From Macropodus opercularis (lineage: Eukaryota; Chordata; Actinopteri; Anabantiformes; Osphronemidae): a DNA stretch of 64,000 bases. The translations under genes and the position numbers were made by a program. Where the stretch lies: positions 16,287,501 through 16,351,500 of the forward strand of contig CM061096.1 in NCBI GenBank assembly GCA_030770545.1, given 5' to 3'. Shown one piece after another: positions 26,301 to 35,301 of the stretch (its first letter is position 1; every line of letters starts with the position of its first letter). The notes under the pieces were generated by a model, which saw nothing but the letters and a program-made list of their open reading frames with translations, was not told where the DNA came from and did not search any database.

Positions 26301-27931
26301 CAAGTTCCACCTACATCCCCGGACACAGCTACTGCCCTGGGAGGGGAGACGACGACGGGAACGTGCGCTCAGATGTGTCGGACATTTCGACGCATACGGT
26401 AACTTACGGAAACCTGGAAGGAAACGCCAAGAAGCGCAAGCAGTATCGCGACAGTCTGAAAAAGAGGCCGGCCTCTGCCAAGTCCAGACGGGAGCTGGAC
26501 GAGATTGAGCTGGGCTACAGGAGGAAACCCTACCACATCAGCCACCACCACTACCACGGCCACCGCTCCGCCTCCCCACCACCTCTGCCGTCTGAACGCA
26601 AGCGAGGAGGCGGGGGAGGAAACAATGATGGGAGCTCTTACCTCTTCAGGGAGAAGGAGAGTGTCAGGGATTTTTATTTGGACCAGTTTCGGCCCAAAGA
26701 GGGCGTCCCTCAGTGGGAACACGTGGACCTGACGGAGGGGCCTGGGAGTCGAGACGGAGGAGTGGGGACCTGCACCTCCTTGGTTCCAGTGGATGATTTC
26801 CTTAAGAGCAAGCCCAAAAAATCTGATTCAAAGAGCGGCGGTTCCGGGCTGGCAGGGGGCGAGTGGGAGTGCAGGAACTGTCGAGCTAGCGGGGGAGGTG
26901 GGGGCAAGCAGATGTCCATACACGGAGGGGGAGGGGGTGGCGGGTACGGTGGTGGCATGAGCTGCGGCTCCTCGGGAGGCGGAAACAGCCGCCCCAGCTC
27001 CGCGACCTGCATGCGCTGCGAAGGCTGTAAAAAGACGGGGAACCTCTACGATATCAGCGAGGACAACAACCACCTCTTGGAACAGATGGGGGGAGGGCAA
27101 AGCGGGGGAGGGGGGGGAGGCATGGGCGCAGGGCCTCAAGCTCAGGCCCAGCAGAGGAGGAAGGGTGGAGGATTTGGCAAACCACTGAGGCGGCAGCACT
27201 CGTATGACACATTTGTCGACCTTCAGAAGGAGGAGTCTGGCGGGATGGGAAGTTTGATGGGGGGTCTCGGTGGAGGGGTGAGTGGAGGGATGGGAGGGAT
27301 GCTGCCCCCACCCAGGAGCGTTAGCTTGAAGGAGAAAGAACGCTACATGGAGGGCACCAGCCCCTTCGCACACATATTTGAGCGCCACGGGGGCTCGGAG
27401 AGAGAAAGGGAACGAGACAGGGACCCGCTGTTTTACGGAGGAGAGGGCCGGACAGGACCCGGCTCGCCATTCGGCCTGTTCAGAGGCGGAGAGGGTCTGC
27501 ACCGCCGCTCCATCGGCGAGAGAGACATGAGAGACAGGTCACTGATGGAAGGAGGTGGAGCCGCGTTTTCTTTATCCAAATCCCTTTACCCCGACCGGGT
27601 GAACCAAAACCCCTTTATACCCACCTTCGGTGACGACCAGTGTCTGATGCACGGAGCCAAACAATATTACATGAAAAAGCAACAGCAGCAGCAACAAGTT
27701 GCCAAAAACAGCCGAAGTGACTTCAGGGGCCAGTTGAGCACGACGTCGTATCTGCCAGCGTCCGCCACGGCCGGAGGGATGTCCAACGTGACGCCCCGGT
27801 TCTCAAAAGAGCTCAGCCTCGGTGGGATGAACCACCACGGCTCCATGCTGGGGGTCGGCCCCCCACGTCCCTTCAACGGAAGCAATGGCCATGTGTACGA
27901 GAAACTCTCCAGCATCGAGTCTGACGTGTGA
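4031..27931 (+). CDS. grin2b: NMDA receptor subunit GluN2B, 3' thirteen coding exons (5'-partial)
   Basis: Glutamate-binding subunit of the NMDA-type ionotropic glutamate receptor, a postsynaptic Ca2+-permeable channel assembled with GluN1. Thirteen exons join in phase: 4031-4174, 4420-4690, 8793-8985, 13099-13213, 15073-15281, 15528-15699, 17912-18065, 18455-18580, 19731-19960, 20056-20216, 20561-20748, 22888-23126, 25667-27931. They give 1,488 residues plus TGA, and every intron is GT-AG. Visible in order are the ATD, S1, M1, the pore loop with [9 protein letters not shown], M3 with SYTANLAAF, S2, M4 and a long C-tail. Glutamate-contact motifs SLTINEER, PNGSTERN and FIYDAAV are intact. GluN2B is chosen over GluN2A because the tail carries SGVNGSPHSALDFIRRESS, LRRQHSYDTFVDL and YEKLSSIESDV. 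About 137 N-terminal residues lie upstream of the window. The full protein would be near 1,625 residues against 1,484 in human, the excess being Gly-rich tail insertions. Which teleost co-orthologue this is cannot be told. Confidence 0.96.
4420..4690 (+). CDS. grin2b: grin2b exon: ATD, middle
   Basis: 271 nt, starting IRSTIENSFVGWELEE and ending VPAEFPTG across the splice, with one base left for the next exon. It contains the conserved LLYCTKEEA and YTWIVPSLVAGDT segments of the ATD lower lobe. Confidence 0.94.
4815..4827 (+). promoter_or_regulatory. RFX X-box-like motif
   Basis: gttacctagcaac matches the X-box pattern GTNRCC-N-RGYAAC at every specified base. It lies 124 bp into a grin2b intron. 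Occupancy is unknown. Confidence 0.4.
6841..6900. repeat. 12-bp minisatellite, five perfect copies
   Basis: The unit cacacgcagacg repeats five times without a mismatch inside a grin2b intron, then breaks at 6901. Confidence 0.9.
8078..8103. mobile_element. hAT-like terminal inverted repeat fragment
   Basis: cagtggttctcaac resembles the terminal repeat start of hAT-type DNA transposons. No matching opposite end or transposase was seen, so at most a degraded fragment remains. Confidence 0.35.
8159..8190. mobile_element. Tc1/mariner-type terminal repeat fragment
   Basis: The core cactggccactttattagg resembles the terminal repeat of a DNA transposon family abundant in fish. No transposase frame and no second terminal repeat were found nearby. 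Confidence 0.5.
8793..8985 (+). CDS. grin2b: grin2b exon: end of ATD and linker to S1
   Basis: 193 nt, beginning LMSVSYDEWDYGLEARVRDG. The second half (MATSTMMMDRGPHTLLKSEC and following) is strongly diverged from mammalian GluN2B, as usual for this linker. Two bases (ag) carry over to form Arg with the next exon. Confidence 0.93.
11741..11802 (+). promoter_or_regulatory. paired RFX X-box-like motifs
   Basis: gttgccataggaac (11741-11754) and ggtgccatggcaac (11789-11802) each differ from the X-box pattern at one base. Their starts are 48 bp apart. Further weaker copies are at 12362-12375 and 12940-12953. Confidence 0.4.
12689..12716. repeat. short telomere-like tract
   Basis: Degenerate repeats of GGTTAG/GGGTTAG, about four units long. 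Too short to mark an old chromosome fusion with any confidence. Confidence 0.5.
13099..13213 (+). CDS. grin2b: grin2b exon: start of S1 ligand-binding half
   Basis: 115 nt. With the carried ag it reads RYLMNVTFEGRNLSFSEDGY and ends NKERQWER at phase 0. NVT is a likely N-glycosylation sequon. The length matches the vertebrate GRIN2 exon. Confidence 0.95.
13214..15072 (+). other. grin2b: grin2b intron with a (TG)n tract
   Basis: A 1.86-kb intron with a CT-rich 3' half. The only distinct element is the TG microsatellite at 14338-14375. Confidence 0.75.
14338..14375. repeat. (TG)19 microsatellite
   Basis: A perfect dinucleotide repeat of 19 units in a grin2b intron. Confidence 0.95.
15073..15281 (+). 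CDS. grin2b: grin2b exon: S1
   Basis: 209 nt, VGKWENGSLSMKYHVWPRY to RKQIKAG. It contains HLSIVTLEEKPFVIVE and the GTCMRNTVPC segment whose cysteines form S1 disulfides in the family. Two bases carry over. Confidence 0.95.
15528..15699 (+). CDS. grin2b: grin2b exon: S1 core
   Basis: 172 nt, read from NQTKESGIYIKRCCKGFCID to NGTWNGMVGE. It includes TNGKHGKKING, whose His corresponds to human His486 in the glutamate site. NQT and NGT are sequons. Ends at phase 0. Confidence 0.96.
15700..17911 (+). other. grin2b: grin2b intron
   Basis: A 2.2-kb intron. Apart from a short CGGT repeat near 15717 nothing distinct is seen. Open frames on both strands look random. Confidence 0.75.
17912..18065 (+). 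CDS. grin2b: grin2b exon: end of S1, pre-M1
   Basis: 154 nt, VVLKNAHMAVGSLTINEERS to the SPSAFLE junction. SLTINEER carries the Thr and Arg equivalent to human Thr514 and Arg519 that bind the agonist carboxylate. Confidence 0.96.
18066..18454 (+). other. grin2b: grin2b intron
   Basis: A 389-bp intron with a long CT-rich 3' part ending in gcag. A short ttatt/cttatt repeat lies near 18120-18140. Confidence 0.85.
18455..18580 (+). CDS. grin2b: grin2b exon: M1
   Basis: 126 nt encoding PFSADVWVMMFVMLLLVSAV, the first transmembrane helix, through FEYFSPVGYNRCLADGK. Confidence 0.96.
18581..19730 (+). other. grin2b: grin2b intron
   Basis: A 1.15-kb intron. A small 10-bp tandem (cactcgttcg, about 19530-19555) is the only repeat noticed. 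Confidence 0.75.
19731..19960 (+). CDS. grin2b: grin2b exon: pore loop and M3
   Basis: 230 nt. [20 protein letters not shown] holds the selectivity-filter Asn pair (codons 19793-19798, human N615 and N616) that sets Ca2+ permeability and Mg2+ block. M3 follows with the gating motif SYTANLAAF. Nothing unusual in the channel core. Confidence 0.97.
20056..20216 (+). CDS. grin2b: grin2b exon: S2, first part
   Basis: 161 nt, FQHPNDFSPPFRFGTVPNGS to EALQSLKSG. Ser-Thr of NGSTERNIRNNY corresponds to human S690 and T691 of the glutamate site. Confidence 0.96.
20217..20560 (+). other. grin2b: grin2b intron
   Basis: A 344-bp intron with GT-AG ends. No other signal seen. Confidence 0.85.
20561..20748 (+). 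CDS. grin2b: grin2b exon: S2, second part
   Basis: 188 nt with [20 protein letters not shown]; Asp of IYDAA is the family residue (human D732) that holds the ligand amino group. Ends QLFGDG across the splice. Confidence 0.96.
20749..22887 (+). other. grin2b: grin2b intron
   Basis: A 2.1-kb intron. A short AT-alternating stretch occurs at about 21881-21908. No exon or transposon end was recognised. Confidence 0.75.
22888..23126 (+). CDS. grin2b: grin2b exon: end of S2 and M4
   Basis: 239 nt, EMEELESLWLTGICHHEKNE through [20 protein letters not shown] (M4) to GVCSGRPGFVFTISR. Phase 0 at the end. Confidence 0.96.
23127..25666 (+). other. grin2b: grin2b last intron
   Basis: A 2.5-kb intron. 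No coding exon or clear repeat was seen. The acceptor is ctgacacag at 25658-25666. Confidence 0.75.
25667..27931 (+). CDS. grin2b: grin2b last coding exon: intracellular C-tail
   Basis: 754 codons plus TGA, starting GIYSCIHGVQIEEK. It carries the conserved SGVNGSPHSALDFIRRESS block, SDISTHTVTYGN, KKRPASAKSRRELDEIEL, the CaMKII-binding site LRRQHSYDTFVDL with its phosphoacceptor Ser at codon 27200-27202 (human S1303), SKSLYPDRVNQNPFIPTFGD, the YEKL endocytic motif (Tyr codon 27896-27898, human Y1472) and the terminal ESDV PDZ ligand for PSD-95-type scaffolds. Gly-rich stretches at about 26,880-27,000, 27,085-27,140 and 27,235-27,300, plus a short Gln run near 27,680, interrupt the conserved blocks and are not in mammalian GluN2B. 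Confidence 0.96.
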   Translation, partial: GIYSCIHGVQIEEKSSSALNSPSATMNNTHSNIMRLLRTAKNMASLSGVNGSPHSALDFIRRESSVYDISEHRRSLAGHSDCKPPYLPEDNMFSDYISEVERTFGNLHLKDSNLYQDHYLHHHGSTLGLSGPPPNRPHSLGSASSLEGGMFDCDSLGGGVAPIFTTQPCSALTHRNMSKFDLLSGQTPPSGQSFKGGPPDVYGKFSFKGGASSSTYIPGHSYCPGRGDDDGNVRSDVSDISTHTVTYGNLEGNAKKRKQYRDSLKKRPASAKSRRELDEIELGYRRKPYHISHHHYHGHRSASPPPLPSERKRGGGGGNNDGSSYLFREKESVRDFYLDQFRPKEGVPQWEHVDLTEGPGSRDGGVGTCTSLVPVDDFLKSKPKKSDSKSGGSGLAGGEWECRNCRASGGGGGKQMSIHGGGGGGGYGGGMSCGSSGGGNSRPSSATCMRCEGCKKTGNLYDISEDNNHLLEQMGGGQSGGGGGGMGAGPQAQAQQRRKGGGFGKPLRRQHSYDTFVDLQKEESGGMGSLMGGLGGGVSGGMGGMLPPPRSVSLKEKERYMEGTSPFAHIFERHGGSERERERDRDPLFYGGEGRTGPGSPFGLFRGGEGLHRRSIGERDMRDRSLMEGGGAAFSLSKSLYPDRVNQNPFIPTFGDDQCLMHGAKQYYMKKQQQQQQVAKNSRSDFRGQLSTTSYLPASATAGGMSNVTPRFSKELSLGGMNHHGSMLGVGPPRPFNGSNGHVYEKLSSIESDV

Positions 27932-29614
27932 GAGCAAAACAAAGGGAGGAGGAGGCGGAGGAGAGGGAGGTGGTGTTAGGAGATCAGGGATGACTTTACA
28001 GACACTGTCCACGGCCCAGCGTGAGGCAGGAACAAAGCTGAAACTGTGAAATCCAAAACCAACACTAAGGGACAAGCGTCTTTCTTTTTTACAAGGAGTT
28101 GTGGGTAAAAATCAGGACACTCTGAGGAGGTGTGGGACGTCCCCCCCCTCAGAACCGGCCAAAGCTTTCTCTACTTCATGCTTAACATCCCCCTCAGCGC
28201 GTCACCAGTGCCCTCACCTCCAGCCGGTCGTCCATCCAGCGAGAGCGAACTGCCCACAGCTTCCCCGCTGTGACATGTAGCAGAGCCTCAGCCCAGGAGA
28301 GGACGAGCGCTCTGCCCCCTCTGCCCCATCTCTCCTCCTCCTCATCCCAGACGCCAACAGAGCCGAGAAATACAATCACGAATGCTAATAAGATCTAGTA
28401 ACAGAAACACACAGGGTATAAGAACAACAATAATATTGATAACGTTGTGAATAACAGATGTTTGTGTTGATTCTGACAGCACTGCTTCTATCAGTTTGTT
28501 TTCTGTTCATCGCTGTGTTTGTACCTGTGGTTGTGCCCTGCTCACCTGTGAGGTGGCAGCAGGTTGTTCTCTGCTAACGAGCCACAAAGACTGAATCCTG
28601 TTGCTTTTCTGTTCACCTTAGGATATTTTAGTCCATGCTCATGCGTCGTTTTCCTCCGTGTGGGGAAACGGGTTTGAGCCGCCAGATCCGCCAGCGGCGC
28701 TTCAATCAAACACACACACGCAAAGACAATTTTGTTCTGAACTTGTTACTGTGAGCAACACGTTTCATCCGGAGCCGAGGAGACGGAGAGGAGGGACGTG
28801 CCTTAACGGTCTCCAGTGGAGTGTCCTCCGGTCGGACTCGGGCGGTCAGAGACGTGCGGTAACTTACAGTAGGCGAAGCAGTGGCTGACGTTCAGGAGGC
28901 CTGTAGACCGCTTCTTTAATTCAGGTTACACAACAACTGTCACCAGGCACTTACTTTCTTTAGCCTCTCACTAGCATTAGTTTCTCTCGCAGACGTCTTT
29001 GTGGTGGTTAATATATGCGCTGTCGCCGCTTCTGTAGGCGAGAGGCTACCAAGCGCGTAGGAGGACGCCGCCGCGGCCCAGGCGTCGGGAAGGCGGCCAT
29101 CTTGCGAACGCTCTGCAGCTGTCGGGTTTTGTAGGTGGCGAGGCTTCATTTACCGCACAGGACCTTTACTCTGTGTAGGACCAGGCACTCAGCAGTCGAG
29201 CCTTATCACCCCACCCCCAAATCCACCCCGAGCTGCCTGACGGTGACTCATCACACCACCGTACAGAAGACGGGAGGCTCTGCTAGATAAGTAAAGGTTT
29301 GATCCATGTTTAGCTGATGGCGTCAGGGCTTCAAGGGCTGCAGGGGAGCTGACCCGAGCGTCGTCTAAATGCACCAGTGCAATAGGTCCGTGCGTGTGGA
29401 GGGAAGCGCATCACAACTGATTCATAGCAGCTTGGGTTCTTCACGACCGATGGAGCTGGCCTTAAATCTGATTCTCCAACCCCCACCTGAAGGATCTCTG
29501 GAATTTTTATACACACGCGTTTGGAGTTCGGGTCCGTCGTTAGGGACGGGACGAACGGGAAGCGAGAAGAGCGGGGCGGGTTCGGAGCGAGCGTCACTTG
29601 TTCAGTCTTTTCCT

Positions 29615-29622
29615 TGTAAATA
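29615..29622 (+). promoter_or_regulatory. grin2b: Pumilio-element-like site in 3' UTR
   Basis: tgtaaata matches the Pumilio consensus UGUANAUA. A second copy is at 31647-31654, near the distal poly(A) candidates. Short motif, so chance occurrence in AT-rich sequence is possible. Confidence 0.3.
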
Positions 29623-31462
29623 TATTTAAGTCTTTTCACTTTGTACAGTAAACAGACAGGCAGGATGTAACTTTCAATATGTTTTACAGCAATTTAAAAA
29701 ATAAACAAAACAATAATAAAAACTCATAAAACACAAAAACAAAAATATGCAAAATATAGTTAAGACGCAAATATGAAGTGATATAACTGAACCTCTTTTT
29801 CTTTAAGTCTCATGTTTACTTAATTCTAATAGTTTACCAATCAGTATACTGATTATGTTAAGAATTATGCTTTTTCTTCTTTCACTACAGTGTTGGACAT
29901 CGAGGATCATTTATTGTAGGTGTAGACGTTTGGTGATTTAAGGGGAAAGTTTAGTTTTAGGAGTCTTTGCTAAGTTTCCCTGGAATTGTGTTAGATTCTC
30001 TCTTTTTAAGATAAGCTATTCTTCATGCTTTTTGAGATCAACTCAAGTATCTACACATTTATGGAATACAATACTACGTGTATACATAGATGATATTTGC
30101 ATATAGAGGCAGTATATTGTGATCCTTCTTTTTAAGCAGCGGTCCTTGTTAAAACTAAAGACACTTGTGTTTTCGTTGCCCTTTTTTGTATTTTCTTTTG
30201 TGATCTGGGCTCTAATGGTGATTGCACATTGAATCTAGAGCCATCGTCGCCCGGTTTATCCTGCTCCCTGTCTGTGTGGGGTAGACATCACTGTGGTAAA
30301 GGAAGCTATATCTATAAATACGCTGGACAGTGTTGGCACCTGTGAGGAGTCTGCGGCTGAAATGCATTTGTGCAACCCCTTATCAGACGGTGAAGCGTCC
30401 GTGTGTCGTGTGTCATTCCATCTGGAGTTTGGCCTGGAGGCGCGAAGCTGCTGTTGCCAAGTTTCAGCTCACCTGTCGCTAAACCGTGACCTGACAGCTG
30501 AAAACACTGAAATGCTTTCTAATGTGTTTGTGCAACTTGAGGCAGGACGCGTCATCTGTAATTTGCTCTGTACACATGTCCTCGTGCAGTCAGGGATCAT
30601 TCCTCTTCTTTTGTGAGCTACTGATTCCAATAAGTCTTTGTAATCTCCTCCCCAGAACTCAGAGGAAATTCATCTCTCCTGTTTTTCTCCTCAACTGCTC
30701 TCACGTCCCGACGGTTGATTGAAAAGTGATAAATGTATTTGTGTGCACATAAACCGTTTGCATCGCTTGTTTTTCATGCAGGCCACCACATTTCTTCTGC
30801 TTATTTGCAATAAATGGCGTGAGCAGACGGAAAGCGCCGTCTCTGCGCCGTACGTGCCAATGCGTCATCGTTTCCCAGGCCGCGGCCACTTTACAGCTGC
30901 TGCCTGAGAAGTGGCACCTGACACTGTGGTGAACTCCACCGGGCCTCGGCTGCCCCTTCAGGCCGAACCGGCTCCATCCACGCCAGCGACACGTAGAGCA
31001 AAACACTGTGCAGCTTTTGTAACAGCACGACAAACGGCTGTGGGGAGTTAGATCCCGAAGGCGGAGGATGTGAAGATCACCTCAGCTGACGCGTTTTTGT
31101 GTCAGGACTTCTGGCGCATGGGACCAAATCGCAGTGTGGCCGCAGGTTAGACGCATTTTTACATTTTGTATTTTGGAGGCAAAGGGTTTGACGTGTTCAG
31201 TTTGCAACCTTCTAATCAGCAGGTCACTCATGTGGTTTCATCTCATGCGGATGACAACGGGTTGATTTGTTGTGAAGCTTCCGGAGGGAGCCGCTCTTTT
31301 AATCTTCTATTTGTGTGGATTAATATGTATTTATCTCTTTCTACTGGTGCACACAAGGTTTTCTAATGAATTGTGTACAGTTTTGTTTCTGTCCATCTTC
31401 ATCTGGCATAAGGGGTTGCGACCAAATGTATTTCACACCGTGGAAGGGAAATTCACAGCCTG

Positions 31463-31468
31463 AATAAA
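31463..31468 (+). other. grin2b: candidate poly(A) signal
   Basis: AATAAA in an AT-rich stretch 3.5 kb after the grin2b stop. Another is at 31859-31864. Confidence 0.4.
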
Positions 31469-33410
31469 ATTACTGTGGGTTGACAAAAATGTAACATATG
31501 AATAGTATCAATTGTATACATAATGATATACATAATAATACTCTTGGCCATCCTTTTCTCTTTTTGTGGCCCATTTCTTTGAGATAATACCAACATTTTT
31601 ACGCCATACGAGCAGAAAACACACAAACAAATACTTGTACAGGTTGTGTAAATACTGAATATTGGGGAAGCATTTACCTTCTTTTTTGTATCAAACTACA
31701 TTAATCTCAATAACAAAATTAACCACGTCATGACAAAATTGCAAAAAAACATAACTATGGTACTTCTAATAAGAATAATACTGATATCTACAATTATAAG
31801 TGCTCAAATAAGACTATTCTTTCTCTTTGTACATGAAGAAAATCAAGTGTTGAGTATTAATAAAAAACTAAGTTTCATGTATTTGGCACAGAGTTTTTTG
31901 TTGTCTCCATCGTGTCTTCAGTAAATGTTTTGTTTACTACTGTTCCTGTATGTAGAAAAGCCAACCAACCCCTCTGAGCAGCACCAGGAGAACAAACGGA
32001 ACCAGGCTCAGGGTGGGCGGTCATCTGCCTTGACTGGTCGGGGGGGAAGCGTAGAATGAAGTATTATTATCAGTGTGATGTCTCACCTGAGTGTGAACTG
32101 CCTTTCTCAGAGTACAGAGGAGCACAGGGCCATATGGTGGTTGGGCCTGGGTCTGTCCCCTCCACAACCTCAGCCTCATCCGTGCAGCAACGTCAGGGTT
32201 CTCTGTGGCTGCTCCTCTGGGTTTAGACCGAACAGCTGATCCTTTGACTTTGTCTCTGCGATGTTACTTTGTGCTTTATCCGTGAGATCAGTAGCGAGAC
32301 TGATGTTGTGTTTGCTCGGTAGTTAGATCAGATGGTGGGTATGGATGAGCCTCAGGTCTAAAGTAGCTGCCATCAAACTTTCATAACGTATCCTCTGGAA
32401 ACCATGAACTATAGATAAGTGTCAGCTCTGAGATGTTGGTTGAGCCGCTGGGATTCGTCTTCTGGGCACCTTAAATATAAAAAGGAAATGGTTGTGACCA
32501 CTAGAGGAAAGTCAGGCGCTCTCCAAAGTGTTCATCCATCAACGTCTGGACAATATTTATAGCAAGAGGTAAGATTTGAGTCGGTACTAAAATGGCTGCT
32601 GACCTCCTGACTTCCCGTCCCACAGGGAGGAGCCGGACGGACTGATAGAGGAAGTGCGGAGGATAAGGAAGTGTTTTCAGATGGAGAGAGACGCATCTGG
32701 GACCAGACCACTGGCGCGTTTCCCTCAGGCCACAGAAAATAGGCACCAGGAGCGAGGCCGGTAAACGTCGAGGAATCAGCGGCTTCTCGTCTCATCTGAC
32801 CCCCGTCCAGTTGGGATGACACCCAGCTCCCCATCCACCACCCACCGCCCTCCCTGCAAGCCCACATTAATTTTTCAGTCACACTGCCGAACAAGGCTTA
32901 TGAAATTATTAATGAAAGGACGGAGGCGTCCTAATGGGAGTCGCGCAACGTTTCCAGCGTCTGTGGTACAGGACGCGGAGCTCGGCTTGGAGGGCCTCAG
33001 CCACCGTGTCTCCTGTGGTCCACCACCTGGCGCCTTCCTTCCTCTCACCTCCTCTCTTTGTCCACCCCCCGTCTTTCTCTCTCTGCCCAAGGCCTCCTCG
33101 TATCGAGCGTCAGCTTGAATTATTAGGGTGGAGGGAGAGGTGTGTGCAGGATGGGGGGGTATCACGGTAATAAAAGTAAGAGGGGCCTGTGAGTTATGGA
33201 TGGAGAATTCACTGGGAGATGGAGAAGAAGAGGAGGAGCAGGACGCAGGCGGTAGAGGTTGAAGAGGCCTGAAGAGCAAAGTGACAACTCTCACTTCATC
33301 TTCCAAACCCGTGCTCAGACTCACAGTAACGCTCAGTCGTCACTTATCTCTGGGGCTCCTTGGCCTTTCTCGCTGATCTTTCTGAAGTACCTGCATTTCA
33401 ACAATTAACA

Positions 33411-33423
33411 GTTACCTGGCAAC
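33411..33423 (+). promoter_or_regulatory. RFX X-box-like motif
   Basis: gttacctggcaac fits GTNRCC-N-RGYAAC at all specified bases. Confidence 0.4.
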
Positions 33424-34787
33424 AGGGTTCCTGAAAACCCAAACAGGAGGATAGTGTGATGCAGCTGTCAGAGGTACAGAGTGTTGTTTGCTGTCACAGA
33501 GGGTGAACACGCCAGACTCTGGCATCAATGGGTTCATTGTGTGTGACACTGATCATCTCTGCTCACTGTGAACAAACTGGAAGCAGTGGATCTAATGTCT
33601 CTGGACGCTGTGGTTGTCCTGTGTCTCACTGGGTCTGTGCCGGTTGCTTTTTGGACCTTTGAACGTCCGTCACATCCAGTGAAGCAGCAGAAGAGAAAAC
33701 AAAACCCAATATTTAATTTGTTGCTGGCAACTGGATGAATCGGTCAGAAGTGAACCTTGTCAGTCACGGGTGTGATGTCAGTACGTCATGGCCGTTAAGG
33801 AAGAGTTGAGCTTGGAGAGATGATGAGCTGCTGTGACCCTTGTTGAAACCTGCTGCGGAGGGTTTACGGGTCTGACGCGTGGCTCTGATGTTGTCTTTCT
33901 GCAGGCCACAATACGCGTCCCTTGTAAAACACTGGCTACACCTACCAGAGAAGGGTCCTGTTCATATCTACTCAGGTCATTTGATTTCTGACACATGATT
34001 TTAATGTGGTTAGAAGAGTAATAAGCATCTGGTCTGTGTGAGCTGGTCGCAGAAAGGACTGACACTACGCTGTGTGCAACTTTACGTGCGCTGATGCCTC
34101 GAAGACGCGACTCAACCACATGCCTGCAGCAGCTTCATATTTACAGGCCAGAGTGTGTTCTAACACCGTACAGCTACATTATCAGCTGTGATGGAGGGAA
34201 AGTTACTTACATCGAGTTGCATCTGTTTACCTGTGGCCTCTACCTTGGTTACTATGGTTACTGCGGGTTACCTGCGCACTGTTTGTTTTGTTTGGCTTAA
34301 AACGTATTAACTTGTTTACATTTAGCAGAGAAGAGGAAGGAGATGTAGAAGATGAGATGAACCCTCCCAGGGCAGCTAGGTCCCCAGAATGAATGTGGAG
34401 CAGCTAAAACCGTGGATACGTACGATGGACTACAGACCCTGTCACTGACACGTTTGCTTCTTGATATTAGTAGTAGATAGAAGATTCTTCTTGCTAGTTC
34501 TAGCAAAGAATGAATCAGAGTCCACAAAAGCACATGTGCAGACCAAATGATGGTGTGTCGACATAATGACAGGACTGAATGACTGACGAATCAAAAGAAC
34601 TGGTGTTGGAGAAATGGGAGGAGAGAGAGAGATGTAGAGCGGAGCAATGGCTGGAGATGAAGACTGGGACAGATGGCGTGATAGGACATCAACAAGTGTG
34701 AGCTCACTGTGATTGTAAAGGACAGAAGGTGAAAAGGAAGTAAAGCAGCGCAGAGAAAGGGTTAAAGTAGCGAGGCGGAGGGAGGCG

Positions 34788-34801
34788 GTTGCCTCGGCAA
34801 C
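34788..34801 (+). promoter_or_regulatory. RFX X-box-like motif
   Basis: gttgcctcggcaac fits GTNRCC-NN-RGYAAC at all specified bases and has fully inverted half-sites. Confidence 0.45.
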
Positions 34802-35141
34802 AGCAACCAGCATTTCTCTCTAGTTCTTTTCAAAATGTCTTGTACACACGCACACTCAGCTGTGCAGACACATGTTCTGTCCATCACCGTCCTTCATCGC
34901 AGATTTTCAGGCGAACATTAACACGTCCTGCAGTTTGTGTTTGGAGGCACAGGATGTACTTCACACTGAATGGGCTGACTGCAAGTGGTGGGTTTAATCC
35001 TAGCGTAACATCATTACTGGTTCCGTCGGTCCTACCAACATCTTCAACGTGCCTTTTAATCAAAGACGTGAGAGATGTCCAAATAGAATAGAACAGTCAA
35101 TAGTCACTGAGCCTCTAGAGGCTTGGAGGGTAAAAACCCAA

Positions 35142-35301
35142 ATGATGAGAAGAAGAAGAAGATGAAGAAGATGAGGATGATGAAGAAGATGAAGAAGATG
35201 AGGATGATGAAGAAGATGAAGAAGATGAGGACGATGAAGAAGATGAAGATGATAAAGACGATGAAGATGATGAAGATGATAAAGACGAAGAAGACGACGA
35301 C
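35142..35301. repeat. GAA/GAT/GAC purine-rich trinucleotide repeat
   Basis: About 160 bp of interspersed GAA, GAT and GAC triplets, nearly all purine on the + strand with periodic T or C. It produces open frames of charged residues that should not be read as genes. Confidence 0.9.

Larger units (their letters stand above)
27932..31880 (+). other. grin2b: grin2b 3' UTR (3' limit inferred)
   Basis: No coding gene is seen between the stop and the next poly(A) candidates. It starts with a G-rich run after the stop, and from about 29,640 to 31,960 is clearly richer in A and T than its surroundings. Candidate hexamers AATAAA are at 31463-31468 and 31859-31864; earlier A-rich ones occur near 29,700. 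A very long 3' UTR is known for mammalian GRIN2B. The true end needs transcript data. Confidence 0.5.

Noticed and set aside
26828..27502. 224-codon minus-strand open frame
   Set aside because: Antisense shadow of the Gly-rich grin2b tail exon; Pro/Ser-rich from reversed GGN codons.
25667..27931. Assignment of the glutamate receptor to GluN2A
   Set aside because: Some channel-core residues look GluN2A-like (YIFATTGYGIA), but the C-tail motifs are those of GluN2B throughout.
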